Of a stretch of 64,000 nt of DNA, positions 41,125 to 50,940 are shown piece after piece. Location: positions 30,603 to 94,602 of the forward strand of contig NDWX01000007.1 of assembly GCA_002855745.1 (NCBI GenBank), given 5' to 3'. Within the stretch, counting starts at the first letter, position 1. Every line of letters begins with the position of its first letter. The notes beneath the pieces are model-generated. The model was not told the DNA's origin. It searched no databases and worked only from the letters and a program-made list of their open reading frames with translations. A program made the position numbers and the translations under genes. This stretch comes from Thermofilum sp. NZ13 (GTDB lineage: Archaea > Thermoproteota > Thermoprotei > Thermofilales > Thermofilaceae).

Positions 41125-41427
41125 GTCTCCGGAACCCGCAGTATGTTGGTCGCTGTGAAATCCTGCACCAGCGTGAGCCGAGGGAAGATTCACCTGTAAC
41201 CTATCGGCGGTGAAGAGAACTCCTGCCACAGCAGGAGCAACCAGAGACGGCTGAGATCATCCGCCTTGGTGCAAGACTCCTTTGAGCTATGAACTTGGAA
41301 CCGCGTCCACCAGTGCAGCGCCCTCGCAAAACACTGAGCTCCCCCGTCGCCTCGAGAGCCTTAACCGTTATCTGCACACCTTGAGCCGTAGAAACCGTTA
41401 TCTGAGACCACCTGCATCTCTAGACGC
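41125..41427. other. Non-coding stretch with hairpins before the SDR pseudogene
   Basis: No convincing ORF. A 7-bp hairpin CTCCTGC-CACA-GCAGGAG lies near 41220-41240 inside a possible outer stem GGCGG/CCGCC. ACCGTTATCTG occurs twice between about 41370 and 41405. It could be the remains of an inserted element or a small RNA; nothing identifies it. Confidence 0.4.
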
Positions 41428-42362
<935 letters not shown>

Positions 42363-42435
42363 CGGAAAACTCAATCGGAAACACAGCACCAGCAAAGCAA
42401 TATTTATTTTTTGTTTTTGGTTACACCGTGATACT

Positions 42436-42846
42436 ATGTCCAGTACTCAGGGGGTCTCGGAGAGAAGGGAAGCGGTTAGGGAGGAGTGGCTGAGGCAGCA
42501 CGGGCGGGTGGAGGAGAACGTTATCAGCTACGCGGATTACGTCCTGAGCGAGTACGAGAAAGAGCCGGAGAAGTACTCTAAGCACATCAACAATTTCATT
42601 GAGAGGGTTGAAGAACTCCTGTACCCTCATGACCAGTGGGAGGAGGAGAAGGCGTTTGCCCTATTCCGCGGCCACCCGCTAGTTAACGCCCTCACCTTAC
42701 AGCACAGGGAGATCGAGCAACTGCTCTCGGGGGCGAAAAGCGAGGTAAACCCCGTGAGGAAGGTTCAGATGCTGAAGACCTTCCTCGAGGTTCTCAGGAT
42801 CCACGTTAAAGCAGAGAACGAGCAGCTCATCCCGATGCTACGCTAG
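42436..42846 (+). CDS. Hemerythrin-like (HHE) domain protein
   Basis: 136 helical residues with His and Glu spaced as in hemerythrin-like four-helix bundles: FRGHPLVNALTLQHREIEQLLSG and a final LRIHVKAENEQLIPML, the H-x3-E-x-x-x-x-P signature. An N-terminal helix adds LRQHGRVEENV. Such proteins bind a di-iron centre and sense or store O2 or NO. It ends 20 bases into the convergent aldehyde oxidoreductase gene. A TATA-like AATATTTATTTT lies near 42398. Confidence 0.65.
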   Translation: MSSTQGVSERREAVREEWLRQHGRVEENVISYADYVLSEYEKEPEKYSKHINNFIERVEELLYPHDQWEEEKAFALFRGHPLVNALTLQHREIEQLLSGAKSEVNPVRKVQMLKTFLEVLRIHVKAENEQLIPMLR

Positions 42847-44704
42847 GCCCTAACAAGGGGATTAGGCTCTTAGCGAACCCCAAGCCCAGGGCGTTGAGCG
42901 TCTCCGGGGTCGGCAAGCCGCGCTCATCCCAGCCCATGAAGGCAAAGTACTCGGCACGCATCCTCTCGAGCTCACTCCTGTCAACTGCCTTGCCCTTGAA
43001 GGGGCCTGAGGGTAGCGGCTCGTAGAACCGCGGGGGCAGGTCGTCGTCCACGAGCGGCCTCCAGCTGACGTCCGGGCCACCGAGGAGCAACGCGATGCGC
43101 TGTAGGGCGAGTATCCTCTTGCCGTGCACGCTCATCCACTCCTCGCGGGTTATCCCGAACCCTGTTATGGCTTCAAGGAACTGGAACATCAGGTCGTCGA
43201 TCGCGTTGAACGCGCATATGACTGCTGAGTCGGGGAACGTCATCCACAGCTCTCCCCACGGGGCGTCGAAGGGCTTCCTGGGGGCCGAGGTGTGGTCCCC
43301 GCCCTGAGTGCTCGTCGCATAGGAGAAGTGCGGCAGGTAGTCTTTTCCGCTTCTCACGCCGTGCGCGCCGATCCCAACGCCTTTGGAGTGGACCGCGTAC
43401 CTCGTCGCGTCAACCCCTTTCCACTTGCTCACCGTCAGCGCGAATCGCAGGGTGCCCTCGGCCATGAGGTCTCCTATGCCCTCCCGCCGCGCGATGAGCT
43501 CCATGAGCCTAGCGAACGCCTCCGCGTTCCCCCACTTGGGCTCTATCCCGTGAAGCTCCTCCCCGGTGAGGATTCCCCTTTCGTACAGCTCGGCCACGAA
43601 CCCCAGCAGGTTACCGGTCTGTATGCCGCACAGCCCCAGGTCGTCTGCGACCGAGGAGAGGTATATGCACGCGCGCGGCTCGAAGACACCCAGGTTGGTC
43701 CCCATGTACGCCTGTAGCTCGTAGTCAGGCGTATCGGTTAGGGCTCCTTTCCTGTCCCCGGACCTGAGGTAGGATATCTTCATGCAGGTAGACGGGCAAC
43801 CGTAGTCGCCCCAGTACCGCTTAACCCAGTGCGCCTCAAAGTTCTGCTGACCCATGGAGCGGTTGTCGTGCCACTCCTCCTGCCAGTTCCTGACAGGCTC
43901 GCTGCTCGTCAAGGCGCCCGTAGCGTAGCCGCCCGACCCGGTCCCCCACTGCTTGAACGTCGTGTTCCTGTTGAGGCGCGCCCAAGCCTCCTTGATCAGA
44001 AGCTTCACCCAATCGGGGTGCTTGGCGCGGGGCATGGGCCCGTAGCCCTTGACGACCACAGCTTTAAGTCTCTTCGAGCCCATGACCGCGCCGTAGCCAC
44101 CGTAGCCCGCGGCGTGGGTGAGCTTGGCCATGACCGCTGCCGTCCTCACGAGGTTCTCCCCCGCGGGGCCAATGTACAGGAAGCTTGGCTCCTTCGTAAG
44201 GCCCTCCCGCGCGAGGTGCTTGCGCTTGAGCTCAGACCACACCTCTCTCATCAGCTTCTCGTAAGTCTCGCGCCCCCTAAGCCCCCACAGGTGCTCCGCA
44301 CCCCGTATCTCGACGTTGTCGCCCTCAACGTACAGGTACACGGGGTTGCGCGCCCTGCCTCTGACCACGATCCCGTCGTAGCCAGCGGCCCTGAGGTCTA
44401 TCGCCACCTCGCTCGAGAGGACGCTACCCAGTATGCCGTTGCTCTGCGGTGACTTACCTGAGACCGCCAGCTTCACACCAGGGTAGTATCCGGTCAGGGG
44501 GCCTGTGAGGAAGAGGAGGATGTTCTCCTCCCCGAGAGGGTCAAGGTCGCGCCAGCGATCCCCGAGCTCGCGGAGAAGGAGGTACGCCGCTAGCCCGCGC
44601 CCACCGAGGAACATCCTCAGGAACTCTTCCTCGAGCTCCCTGACCGTCACCTTCTCCCTGGAGAGGTCCACCTCTAAGAGCCTCCCGTTGTAGCCGTACA
44701 CCAC
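42827..44704 (-). CDS. Aldehyde ferredoxin oxidoreductase (tungsten enzyme family)
   Basis: About 625 residues: YGYNGRLLEVDLSREKVTVREL, GGRGLAAYLLL, LTGPLTGYYPGVKLAVSGKSPQSNGILGS, GYDGIVVRGRA and the pterin-binding HAAGYGGYGAVMGSKRLKAV are all standard AOR features. The cluster motif reads D-x2-C-x3-C (DYGCPSTC) where P. furiosus AOR has C-x2-C-x3-C, so an Asp may replace the first ligand; the distal Cys is probably in DLGLCGIQTG. A GTG start near 44704 follows a GAGGTGG site; the longer frame overlaps the ferredoxin gene. The preceding polyferredoxin gene ends 11 bases away, as in WOR5-like two-subunit enzymes. It would oxidise aldehydes and pass electrons to ferredoxin. Confidence 0.9.
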   Translation of the reverse strand: MVYGYNGRLLEVDLSREKVTVRELEEEFLRMFLGGRGLAAYLLLRELGDRWRDLDPLGEENILLFLTGPLTGYYPGVKLAVSGKSPQSNGILGSVLSSEVAIDLRAAGYDGIVVRGRARNPVYLYVEGDNVEIRGAEHLWGLRGRETYEKLMREVWSELKRKHLAREGLTKEPSFLYIGPAGENLVRTAAVMAKLTHAAGYGGYGAVMGSKRLKAVVVKGYGPMPRAKHPDWVKLLIKEAWARLNRNTTFKQWGTGSGGYATGALTSSEPVRNWQEEWHDNRSMGQQNFEAHWVKRYWGDYGCPSTCMKISYLRSGDRKGALTDTPDYELQAYMGTNLGVFEPRACIYLSSVADDLGLCGIQTGNLLGFVAELYERGILTGEELHGIEPKWGNAEAFARLMELIARREGIGDLMAEGTLRFALTVSKWKGVDATRYAVHSKGVGIGAHGVRSGKDYLPHFSYATSTQGGDHTSAPRKPFDAPWGELWMTFPDSAVICAFNAIDDLMFQFLEAITGFGITREEWMSVHGKRILALQRIALLLGGPDVSWRPLVDDDLPPRFYEPLPSGPFKGKAVDRSELERMRAEYFAFMGWDERGLPTPETLNALGLGFAKSLIPLLGPSVASG

Positions 44705-44715
44705 TCCGGACCACC

Positions 44716-45219
44716 TCACGGGCCTCCGAACGTTGTCTCGAAGAGCCTCCTCGAGACCTCCTCCGGGAAGGTCGAGTAGACCTTGTAGGCGACGCTCTCG
44801 TAGGGAACCACCTTGAGCGCAAAGTACCCGGCCCCCTCGCAGGCCTTGACGCACTCAGGCTCGCCTCCACACAGGTCGCAGACCATAGCCTTCCTAGTTC
44901 TGGGGTGCAGGCGCATCACTTTCCCGGGGCAGGCGCGCACGCAGGCCCCGCAGCTCGTGCACTTAGACTCGTCGACGAGAACGGCGCCAGTCCGCTCGTC
45001 GGCTCTGAGGGCACCTTCCGGGCACGCCTTTATGCACGGGTAATCTCTGCACTGAGCGCACGTGTGGGGGACGTCAACCCCCGGGAAGAGCTCGAAGACC
45101 CTGATCCTGCTGGCTTCAGGCCACACGGTCCCCTCGTGCTTCAGGCTGCAGGCGACCTCGCAGAGCCTGCAACCGGAGCACCTCAGGGGGTCCCTGAGGA
45201 TGAAGATATGCTGAGCCAT
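44716..45219 (-). CDS. Four-cluster 4Fe-4S polyferredoxin subunit
   Basis: 167 residues with sixteen cluster cysteines in four groups: CSGCRLCEVAC, CAQCRDYPCIKAC, CTSCGACVRAC and CDLCGGEPECVKAC. This is the HycB/DmsB-type electron-transfer subunit carrying four [4Fe-4S] clusters. It is first in a two-gene operon with the aldehyde oxidoreductase, the most likely electron donor. There is no signal peptide, so it works in the cytosol. Confidence 0.92.
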   Translation of the reverse strand: MAQHIFILRDPLRCSGCRLCEVACSLKHEGTVWPEASRIRVFELFPGVDVPHTCAQCRDYPCIKACPEGALRADERTGAVLVDESKCTSCGACVRACPGKVMRLHPRTRKAMVCDLCGGEPECVKACEGAGYFALKVVPYESVAYKVYSTFPEEVSRRLFETTFGGP

Positions 45220-45331
45220 TGGTTAGGGAAGCCTCATTACGCACAATTATTCTTTTCTGTTTACCGCTCGGAGTTGCCTGCAGGCTGTGCAACCTTTATT
45301 AAGCTGTCATAATACAGTCAGAGTGGTTAGC

Positions 45332-45625
45332 ATGTGCTGGGGGGCACCCGCGGTTGTCGTGGAGTCCAGTGGACCAGTCGCTAAGGTGGACTACGGCGAC
45401 GGCGTGATACGGGAAGTATTCGTGGGCATATCCGAGGGCCGGGTTGAGCCCGGAGACCTCGTGATGGTGCACGCCGGCGTCATCATTACAAAGCTGACCC
45501 CCGAGGGGATTCTCGAGCAGATAGACTTCATCAAGAGCGTGGTTGGCGAGGAGGCCTCAGCTTGGACGAGCATGTACGAGAACATCCTGAGGCTGGCTGA
45601 TGAACTGAAAAGGGGTGGCCGATGA
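45332..45625 (+). CDS. hypC: Hydrogenase maturation protein HypC
   Basis: About 97 residues beginning MCWGAPAVVVE, the MC-x4-P start in which Cys2 binds the Fe(CN)2CO group. VKVDYGDG-like AKVDYGDGVIREVFVGI and PGDLVMVHAGVIITKL complete the family pattern. The ATG at 45332 is chosen so that Cys is residue 2; a longer frame begins at 45287. It overlaps hypE by four bases. HypD and hydrogenase subunits are not in the window. Confidence 0.9.
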   Translation: MCWGAPAVVVESSGPVAKVDYGDGVIREVFVGISEGRVEPGDLVMVHAGVIITKLTPEGILEQIDFIKSVVGEEASAWTSMYENILRLADELKRGGR

Positions 45626-46671
45626 GCCTCGAAGAGGCAGTCACGCTCGCACACGGCCAGGGGGGCTCGGAGACCCTCGAGCTCTTAAGGAGGCTCGTTT
45701 TCTCCAAGGTGGATGAAAGCCTGAAGAAGGTTCCTAGGGGGCTGGGCATCGACAAGCCCGACGACGGCTCCCTAATACCCCTGCCGGACGGCCGCTACCT
45801 GGTGGTGACCGTCGACTCTTACACTGTCAACCCGCCCTTCTTCCCAGGAGGGAACATCGGGAGCCTCGCCGCGCACGGGTCGATCAACGACGTGGTCATG
45901 ATGGGCGGAAAGCCCCTAGCAATGCTCGACTCAATAATTGCTGAGGAGGGCTTACCCATGGAGAGCCTCGAGAGGATAGTGGACTCCTTCGTCTCCGTCC
46001 TGAGGAGCGAGGGCATCGCCCTGATAGGCGGTGACTTCAAGGTCATGCCGAAGGGCCAGGTAGACAGGATCGTGATAACTACGGTCGGGCTCGGGGTAGC
46101 GGAGCACCCAATAGTCGACGAGCCTAAACCGGGTGACAAGATCATCGTCACCGATTACGTTGGAGACCACGGGACAGTGATACTCATGTCGCAGCTGGGC
46201 CTAGGGGACGTGGAGGAGATAGCCAGCGGCCTCCTGAAAAGCGACTCGAAGCCACTAACCCCCCTCCTCCCCGTTCTAGAGAAGTTCCACGGCTACATTA
46301 GCGCCGCCCGCGACCCCACGCGAGGTGGCCTAGCGGGTGTCCTGAACGAGTGGGCTCAGGAGTCCGGCCTCGTCTTCGTGGTGGAGGACGCCGAGCTGCC
46401 GATCCGGGAGCACGTGAAAAGATACGCGGAGATGCTGGGCGTAGACCCCGTTTACCTCGCCAGCGAGGGAGTCGCTGTGCTCAGCGTGCACCCCGAGGTA
46501 GCGGAGGAGCTCCTGAGGGAGCTCAGGGCGAGAGGTTTCCCCAACGCGAGGATCATAGGCGAGGCTCGCCTCAGCGAGAAGTACAGGGGGTACGTTCTCT
46601 CCAGAACGCCGGTGGGCGGCTTCAGGGTCATCGAGCCCCCGCGCGGCGTGCTCGTGCCAAGGATATGCTGA
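45622..46671 (+). CDS. hypE: Hydrogenase maturation protein HypE
   Basis: 349 residues with HypE/AIR-synthase motifs: LAHGQGGSETLELLRRL, VVTVDSYTVNPPFFPGGNIGSLAAHGSINDVVMMGGKPLAML, ARDPTRGGLAGVLNEWA. The C-terminal PRIC carries the Cys that HypF carbamoylates and HypE dehydrates to thiocyanate for the CN ligand. It is coupled to hypC and followed eight bases later by an MBL-fold gene. Confidence 0.95.
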   Translation: MSLEEAVTLAHGQGGSETLELLRRLVFSKVDESLKKVPRGLGIDKPDDGSLIPLPDGRYLVVTVDSYTVNPPFFPGGNIGSLAAHGSINDVVMMGGKPLAMLDSIIAEEGLPMESLERIVDSFVSVLRSEGIALIGGDFKVMPKGQVDRIVITTVGLGVAEHPIVDEPKPGDKIIVTDYVGDHGTVILMSQLGLGDVEEIASGLLKSDSKPLTPLLPVLEKFHGYISAARDPTRGGLAGVLNEWAQESGLVFVVEDAELPIREHVKRYAEMLGVDPVYLASEGVAVLSVHPEVAEELLRELRARGFPNARIIGEARLSEKYRGYVLSRTPVGGFRVIEPPRGVLVPRIC

Positions 46672-46678
46672 GGGAGAG

Positions 46679-47275
46679 GTGAAGGGTCTGCGAGCGCTCA
46701 AGTTCAGAGGGGTTACCCTGGTCAGGAGTGGCTTCGCGGGCGTCAAGCTCTCGTACATGGAGTCCTCCATATGCATTGACGTGCCTCAGCCTGCCGGCTG
46801 CGCCGCGGCTCTCTACACGCACAATCACCCGAGGCACGCGCCCCAAACCCCTCCTCAAGTGCCCGTTTACTCCCCGTTCGCTGGCCGGAGGGTAGCCCCC
46901 GGTGAGCGGCTAGAGCTGGTTGCTGGCGTAAAGCTCCTCGCGGTCCACGCGTACAGCCTCGGCTTCGCTGGCGCCGAAGCCCACCCCAAGGGCGTGGGGG
47001 TAGGTTTCCTGCTTGAGTTCCCCACTGGCCTCCGCGTCTACCACGCCGGGGACACGGACCTCGTTGGCGAGGTGCTCGAGCTCAGGGGCCTTGTCGACGT
47101 GGCTTTCCTCCCGGTCTCCGGGAGGAGCGTAATGAACCCGGAGGAGGCCGCGGAGGCTGTGAGGACGCTGAGGCCCGCCATCGCGGTCCCCGTGCACGAG
47201 GAGACTTCCTCTCAAGCCCGCACGTTCAAGAGGCTGGCGCAGCCCTACACTCAAGTCGTCTTAATGGAGGCCTGA
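46679..47275 (+). CDS. Metallo-beta-lactamase-fold hydrolase (UPF0173-like)
   Basis: 198 residues. The metal motif is THNHPRH rather than the usual H-x-H-x-D-H, with the Asp replaced. The rest, GVGVGFLLEFPTGLRVYHAGDTDLVGEVLELRGLVDVAFLPVSGRSVMNPEEAAEAVRTLRPAIAVPVHEE, is a good match to UPF0173 metal-dependent hydrolases. It starts with GTG and lies between hypE and the CoA-ligase-like gene. Substrate unknown; the altered first motif makes activity uncertain. Confidence 0.8.
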   Translation: MKGLRALKFRGVTLVRSGFAGVKLSYMESSICIDVPQPAGCAAALYTHNHPRHAPQTPPQVPVYSPFAGRRVAPGERLELVAGVKLLAVHAYSLGFAGAEAHPKGVGVGFLLEFPTGLRVYHAGDTDLVGEVLELRGLVDVAFLPVSGRSVMNPEEAAEAVRTLRPAIAVPVHEETSSQARTFKRLAQPYTQVVLMEA

Positions 47276-47280
47276 GGCTT

Positions 47281-49119
47281 ATGAGCGTCGAGAGGATTGT
47301 CCCTCCGTCCATGAGGTTTAAGGCTATCAGCCTCCAGGAGTACCGCAAAGCCTACGCGGCGAGCATCGACGACCTGCAGGGCTTCTGGAGCCAGCAGGCT
47401 AAGGGGCTTGTGTGGAAGCGCGAGTGGGCAGCGGTCGTTGCGGGGTCTGGGCCGAACACCAGGTGGTTCGTCGGCGGGGAACTGAGCCCGTACGAGAACG
47501 TGATCTTGAGGCACAGAGAGACGAACGTGTGGTCCAAAACCGCGATCCTCTACGTGAACGAGAGTGGCGAAGGCCACGCCCTGACCTACAGCGACCTGGA
47601 CTCGCTGGCCGAAAGGGTGAGCTGCGGCCTTAAGGGGCTCGGCTTGAGTAAAAGTGACTGGGTGGCCGTTTACAGCCCCCCGAACGTCGAGAGCTTCGCT
47701 TTCATGCTGGGAGCGCTCCGCGCGGGGCTACCCTTCGAACCAATATTCACGGGCTTCTCGCCGGCAGAGATGGCGCGCAGAGTGCTCAGAAGAGGGGCTA
47801 AGGCGCTTTTCGTGACTCCCAGCTACCTCAGGAGGGGGAGGCTCGTGGACTTCATGGGCTCGGGGAAGACCCAGCTCGAGAAGCTCGCTGAAGCGGGAAT
47901 CAAGGTGATTGTCAACGACCCTGCCGGCGCGTACGAGTCCTTCACAGGCTTCGCGGACATCCTCGAGAATTGTAGTGCTGGGGCTGAAAGCCTGGAGTCG
48001 AGTAGCCCGCTTTTCGGGCTCCACAGCGCATACGCGGACGGGTTCAAGCCCATAACCCACCCAGCCGGAGGCTTTCTTGTTCAGACTTACGCCACTTCGA
48101 GGTGGGTCGGGCTCAGGCCCAGGGATACGGTCTTCTGCACGGTCTGGCCCGGGTGGATCACAAGCGTGACGTACCAGTTCTTCGGCTCTCTGATGCTCGG
48201 ATCAACCATTCTGCTCTACGACGGGGCACCTGACTGGCCAAGCTGGAGCAGGTGGATCGACATGATCGACTCCTACGCCGTCACGGTGTTCCTGACCACG
48301 AGCAGCGCCCTCCGCATGCTCTCGAAGCAGGACTCTACGATCTTCGCGGGTAAGAACGACACCCTGAGGGAGATCATCGTCACCGCCGAGCCCCTCGAGC
48401 CAGAGGTCTGGCGCTGGGCGTACGCCACCCTAGGCACCCTCCCATACCCCATCGTCGACTCGAACCCCGGGAAGGGTGGAAGCATCCCCGTCCTGAGCAT
48501 GTTCATACAAAGCGAGGTCGGGACGTTTTTCACAGGAAACCTAGTGAACTACACCTTCACGCACATCGAGCCCGGCTCCTCGGGCCCACCATTCCCAGGC
48601 TTCCACGTAGACGTGGTCGACGAGCTTGGGAACAGCATTAGAGGAAAGCCCGGGAGGCTAGTGCTCAGGAAGCCCTGGGTCTCTGTGCCCGTGGAGGCTC
48701 CTGAGGAGTTCTACGAGGCGTGGAGGAACGGGTACTACGACACAGGCGACCTCGCGGTGATGAACCCGGAGGGCTACGTGTACCCTCTCGGCAGGCGGGA
48801 CGAGGTGATGAAGGTCAGCGGTTACAGGCTCAGCCCCGGGGCCCTAGAGGAAGCTGCACGACTAGCCGGCGCGGACTGGGCTTTAGCGTTGCCCTTGAGG
48901 AACCCTGATAGGCTGGAGGCCCCCGTGCTCATCTACCATGGTGACGCTGAAGAGGAGGAGGTGATTAGGGCGGTGCGCGAGGCTGTAGGTCCCATCGCGA
49001 CCCCGGTCAAGGTCATTCGAGTCAGCGGTAAACCCGTGGTACATGCGTCGCGCGCGGATTTGGCGTCCCTCGCGAGGAAGGGGGAGCTGGAGTTCGTGCT
49101 GAGGCTACTTTCATCTTAG
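47281..49119 (+). CDS. Acetyl-CoA synthetase-like ANL-family protein with degenerate ATP loop
   Basis: 612 residues that align along their length with acetyl-CoA synthetases: FWSQQAKGLVWKREW, LTYSDLDSLAERVSCGLKGLGLSKSDWVAVYSPPNVESFAFMLGALRAG, DTVFCTVWPGWITSVTYQFFGSLMLGSTILLYDGAPDWP, YYDTGDLAVMNPEGYVYPLGRRDEVMKVSGYRLSP. Odd: the P-loop, normally YTSGTTGxPK, reads HSAYADGFKP, and the A5 motif (W/Y-x-x-T-E) reads DSNPGKGG. The C-terminal Lys region VSGKPVVH is partly kept. So adenylation is doubtful and the protein may be a regulatory or repurposed paralog. It is the last gene of the hypC-hypE-MBL run. Confidence 0.8.
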   Translation: MSVERIVPPSMRFKAISLQEYRKAYAASIDDLQGFWSQQAKGLVWKREWAAVVAGSGPNTRWFVGGELSPYENVILRHRETNVWSKTAILYVNESGEGHALTYSDLDSLAERVSCGLKGLGLSKSDWVAVYSPPNVESFAFMLGALRAGLPFEPIFTGFSPAEMARRVLRRGAKALFVTPSYLRRGRLVDFMGSGKTQLEKLAEAGIKVIVNDPAGAYESFTGFADILENCSAGAESLESSSPLFGLHSAYADGFKPITHPAGGFLVQTYATSRWVGLRPRDTVFCTVWPGWITSVTYQFFGSLMLGSTILLYDGAPDWPSWSRWIDMIDSYAVTVFLTTSSALRMLSKQDSTIFAGKNDTLREIIVTAEPLEPEVWRWAYATLGTLPYPIVDSNPGKGGSIPVLSMFIQSEVGTFFTGNLVNYTFTHIEPGSSGPPFPGFHVDVVDELGNSIRGKPGRLVLRKPWVSVPVEAPEEFYEAWRNGYYDTGDLAVMNPEGYVYPLGRRDEVMKVSGYRLSPGALEEAARLAGADWALALPLRNPDRLEAPVLIYHGDAEEEEVIRAVREAVGPIATPVKVIRVSGKPVVHASRADLASLARKGELEFVLRLLSS

Positions 49120-49260
49120 ATAAAATTTCAGGCACACTAAAAGTATAGCGGAAAATTTTTCACGTCATTTGTGGGGAAACCTGTTTAAACTGCAACTTTT
49201 TCCGGATAAAGCTCAGAACACTTTTATGCGTGCAGGTCATAGACTCAAACCGCAAGAAGG

Positions 49261-50232
49261 GTGAAAAACATGAAGGCCCGGGTTCTCCTCGAGAACATAC
49301 AGGTCTCCGACTTGTTCGAGTCTCTTTCAAGCGCCCAAAAGAGGCTCGTCCTCCACGTATTCTCAGAAACCCTACACGCCTTAACATCATCCTTCCTCAA
49401 GAGGGGTTTCACGTGGCTACTGCCGGTGGTGACGAGTAAGGCGACAGACCCCCTATGGCCCGACCCCGGAGCGAGCATAGAGGCTCGTCCGGAGCTGGAG
49501 CTCTACGGGGAGCGTGCGAGGCTGACGCAGAGCATGATCCTCCACAAGCAGCTACTGGTGGCGGCCGGCTACGAGAAGGTGTTCGTTCTATCACCGAACG
49601 TAAGAGTCGAGAGGCGCGACCGCGCGAAAACCGGGAGGCACGCGTACGAGTTCACGCAGCTCGACTTTGAGGTGAAAGGAGCCAAGCGCGAGGACATTTT
49701 CAGGCTAGTTGAGGGTGTGCTGGCGGAGGTTGTAGAGCACCTGGAGGAGTGCTGCGAGAAGCATCTATCGGAGCTCGGCGCTGAGCTGGCGAAGCTCAGA
49801 GCCCCGTTCAAGGTTTACAGGATGAAGGAGCTTGAAGAGAAGTATGGCCCCGACTGGGAAACACTGGCCTCGATCGAGTCGAGCGAGCCCTTCTGGGTGA
49901 CGGACATCCCGAGGGAGTTTTACGACTACGAAGACCTCGAGAGGGGGGAGTGGCGCAACTACGACCTAATCCTCCCTGAAGGATACGGGGAGGTGCTGTC
50001 GGGCGCTGAGAGGGAGTGGCAGTACGACAAGATAGCTTACAAGATGAGGAGAGACGGCGTGAGCATGGACTCCTACAGGTACTACTTAGAGCTCGCGAAA
50101 AGGGGAGTACTTGTACCGAGCGCCGGAGCGGGGATAGGTGTGGAGAGGCTTGTTCTCTGGCTCACGAAGCGGTCCCACATCGCGGAGGTTCAGCCTTTCC
50201 CGAGGATCCCTGGAATCGTGATGCCCCTGTAG
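49261..50232 (+). CDS. Archaeal asparagine synthetase (AspRS-like, AS-AR type)
   Basis: 323 residues of class II aaRS catalytic fold with no anticodon-binding domain: LTQSMILHKQLLVAAGYEKVFVLSPNVRVERRDRAKTGRHAYEFTQLDFEVKGA is the AspRS/AsnRS-like core (motif 2), and GAGIGVERLVLWLTKRSHIAEVQPFPRIPG is motif 3. This matches the archaeal asparagine synthetase described from Pyrococcus, which makes free Asn from Asp and ammonia with ATP. A TATA-like CACTTTTATG near 49217 precedes the gene. ATG 49261 or the second Met at 49270 could be the start. Confidence 0.9.
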   Translation: MKNMKARVLLENIQVSDLFESLSSAQKRLVLHVFSETLHALTSSFLKRGFTWLLPVVTSKATDPLWPDPGASIEARPELELYGERARLTQSMILHKQLLVAAGYEKVFVLSPNVRVERRDRAKTGRHAYEFTQLDFEVKGAKREDIFRLVEGVLAEVVEHLEECCEKHLSELGAELAKLRAPFKVYRMKELEEKYGPDWETLASIESSEPFWVTDIPREFYDYEDLERGEWRNYDLILPEGYGEVLSGAEREWQYDKIAYKMRRDGVSMDSYRYYLELAKRGVLVPSAGAGIGVERLVLWLTKRSHIAEVQPFPRIPGIVMPL

Positions 50233-50236
50233 CAGT

Positions 50237-50893
50237 TTAAGCCTCCCGAACAACGTTTCTTACTTTTTCTGGCACGTCTGTTATAATGTAGTCCACTCCT
50301 AGATTCGCGAGCTCTAGCGCCTTCGCTGGGTCATTCACGGTCCATACCGCCACCTTGTACCCAGCAGAGTGGAGCTCCTCGACGAGCTCTCCGTCAACGA
50401 AGTCGTAGTGTATGGATACCCCGTCAGCGCTGGCCAGCTCAACCTCCTTCACGGGGTCAGCGGGGCGGTACTGGACGTTCCCGAGAAACACGAGAACGGC
50501 GCTGTCGGCTTCCTTGGCGTAGCGGAGAGTGTGGTGGAAGCCGCTACTGACTATCACCTCCTTTACGCCGAACCGGCGGGCGAGAGCTACAGCCTCCCTC
50601 TCTATCCCCCGGGACTTCAGGTCCAGCCAAACGCCGCTCCTGCCGTCTACAATCGACAAGTGCTCTTCAAGGGTGCTGGGCCTTAGCAGGGGGTCGCGGC
50701 CCTCTATGAGGAGGTACCCGTAGCCCATTATCATCCTTCTAACCCCGTGGGATGCGGTCTCGGCCCCGTGCCTGACTATCAGGGCTCCGTCACTCCTGCG
50801 AGCCACGTCGAACTCTATCACCTTAGCGCCCTCCCTAAGGTACTTCAGGAGTAGGCTTCTCTTATTGGCCTTGTGGGCCACGATAACGGTCAT
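50237..50893 (-). CDS. Glycerophosphodiester phosphodiesterase
   Basis: About 218 residues of the GDPD TIM barrel: VIVAHKANKRSLLLKYLREGAKVIEFDVARRSDGALIVRHGAET holds the catalytic His pair and the metal-binding E-x-D. SGVWLDLKSRGIEREAVALARRFG and YKVAVWTVNDPAKALELANLGVDYIITDVPEKV follow in family order. It hydrolyses glycerophosphodiesters, here probably from archaeal lipids. ATG 50893 begins with the first strand; an earlier TTG overlaps the PhoU-like stop. Confidence 0.88.
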   Translation of the reverse strand: MTVIVAHKANKRSLLLKYLREGAKVIEFDVARRSDGALIVRHGAETASHGVRRMIMGYGYLLIEGRDPLLRPSTLEEHLSIVDGRSGVWLDLKSRGIEREAVALARRFGVKEVIVSSGFHHTLRYAKEADSAVLVFLGNVQYRPADPVKEVELASADGVSIHYDFVDGELVEELHSAGYKVAVWTVNDPAKALELANLGVDYIITDVPEKVRNVVREA

Positions 50894-50940
50894 ACCGCTA
50901 CGTTTCCTAGCCACACATTGGGAGAATATATCGGTTGCGT

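Noticed and set aside
41125..41427. H/ACA guide RNA
   Set aside because: A hairpin is present but there is no ANA box at the correct distance and no clear kink-turn.
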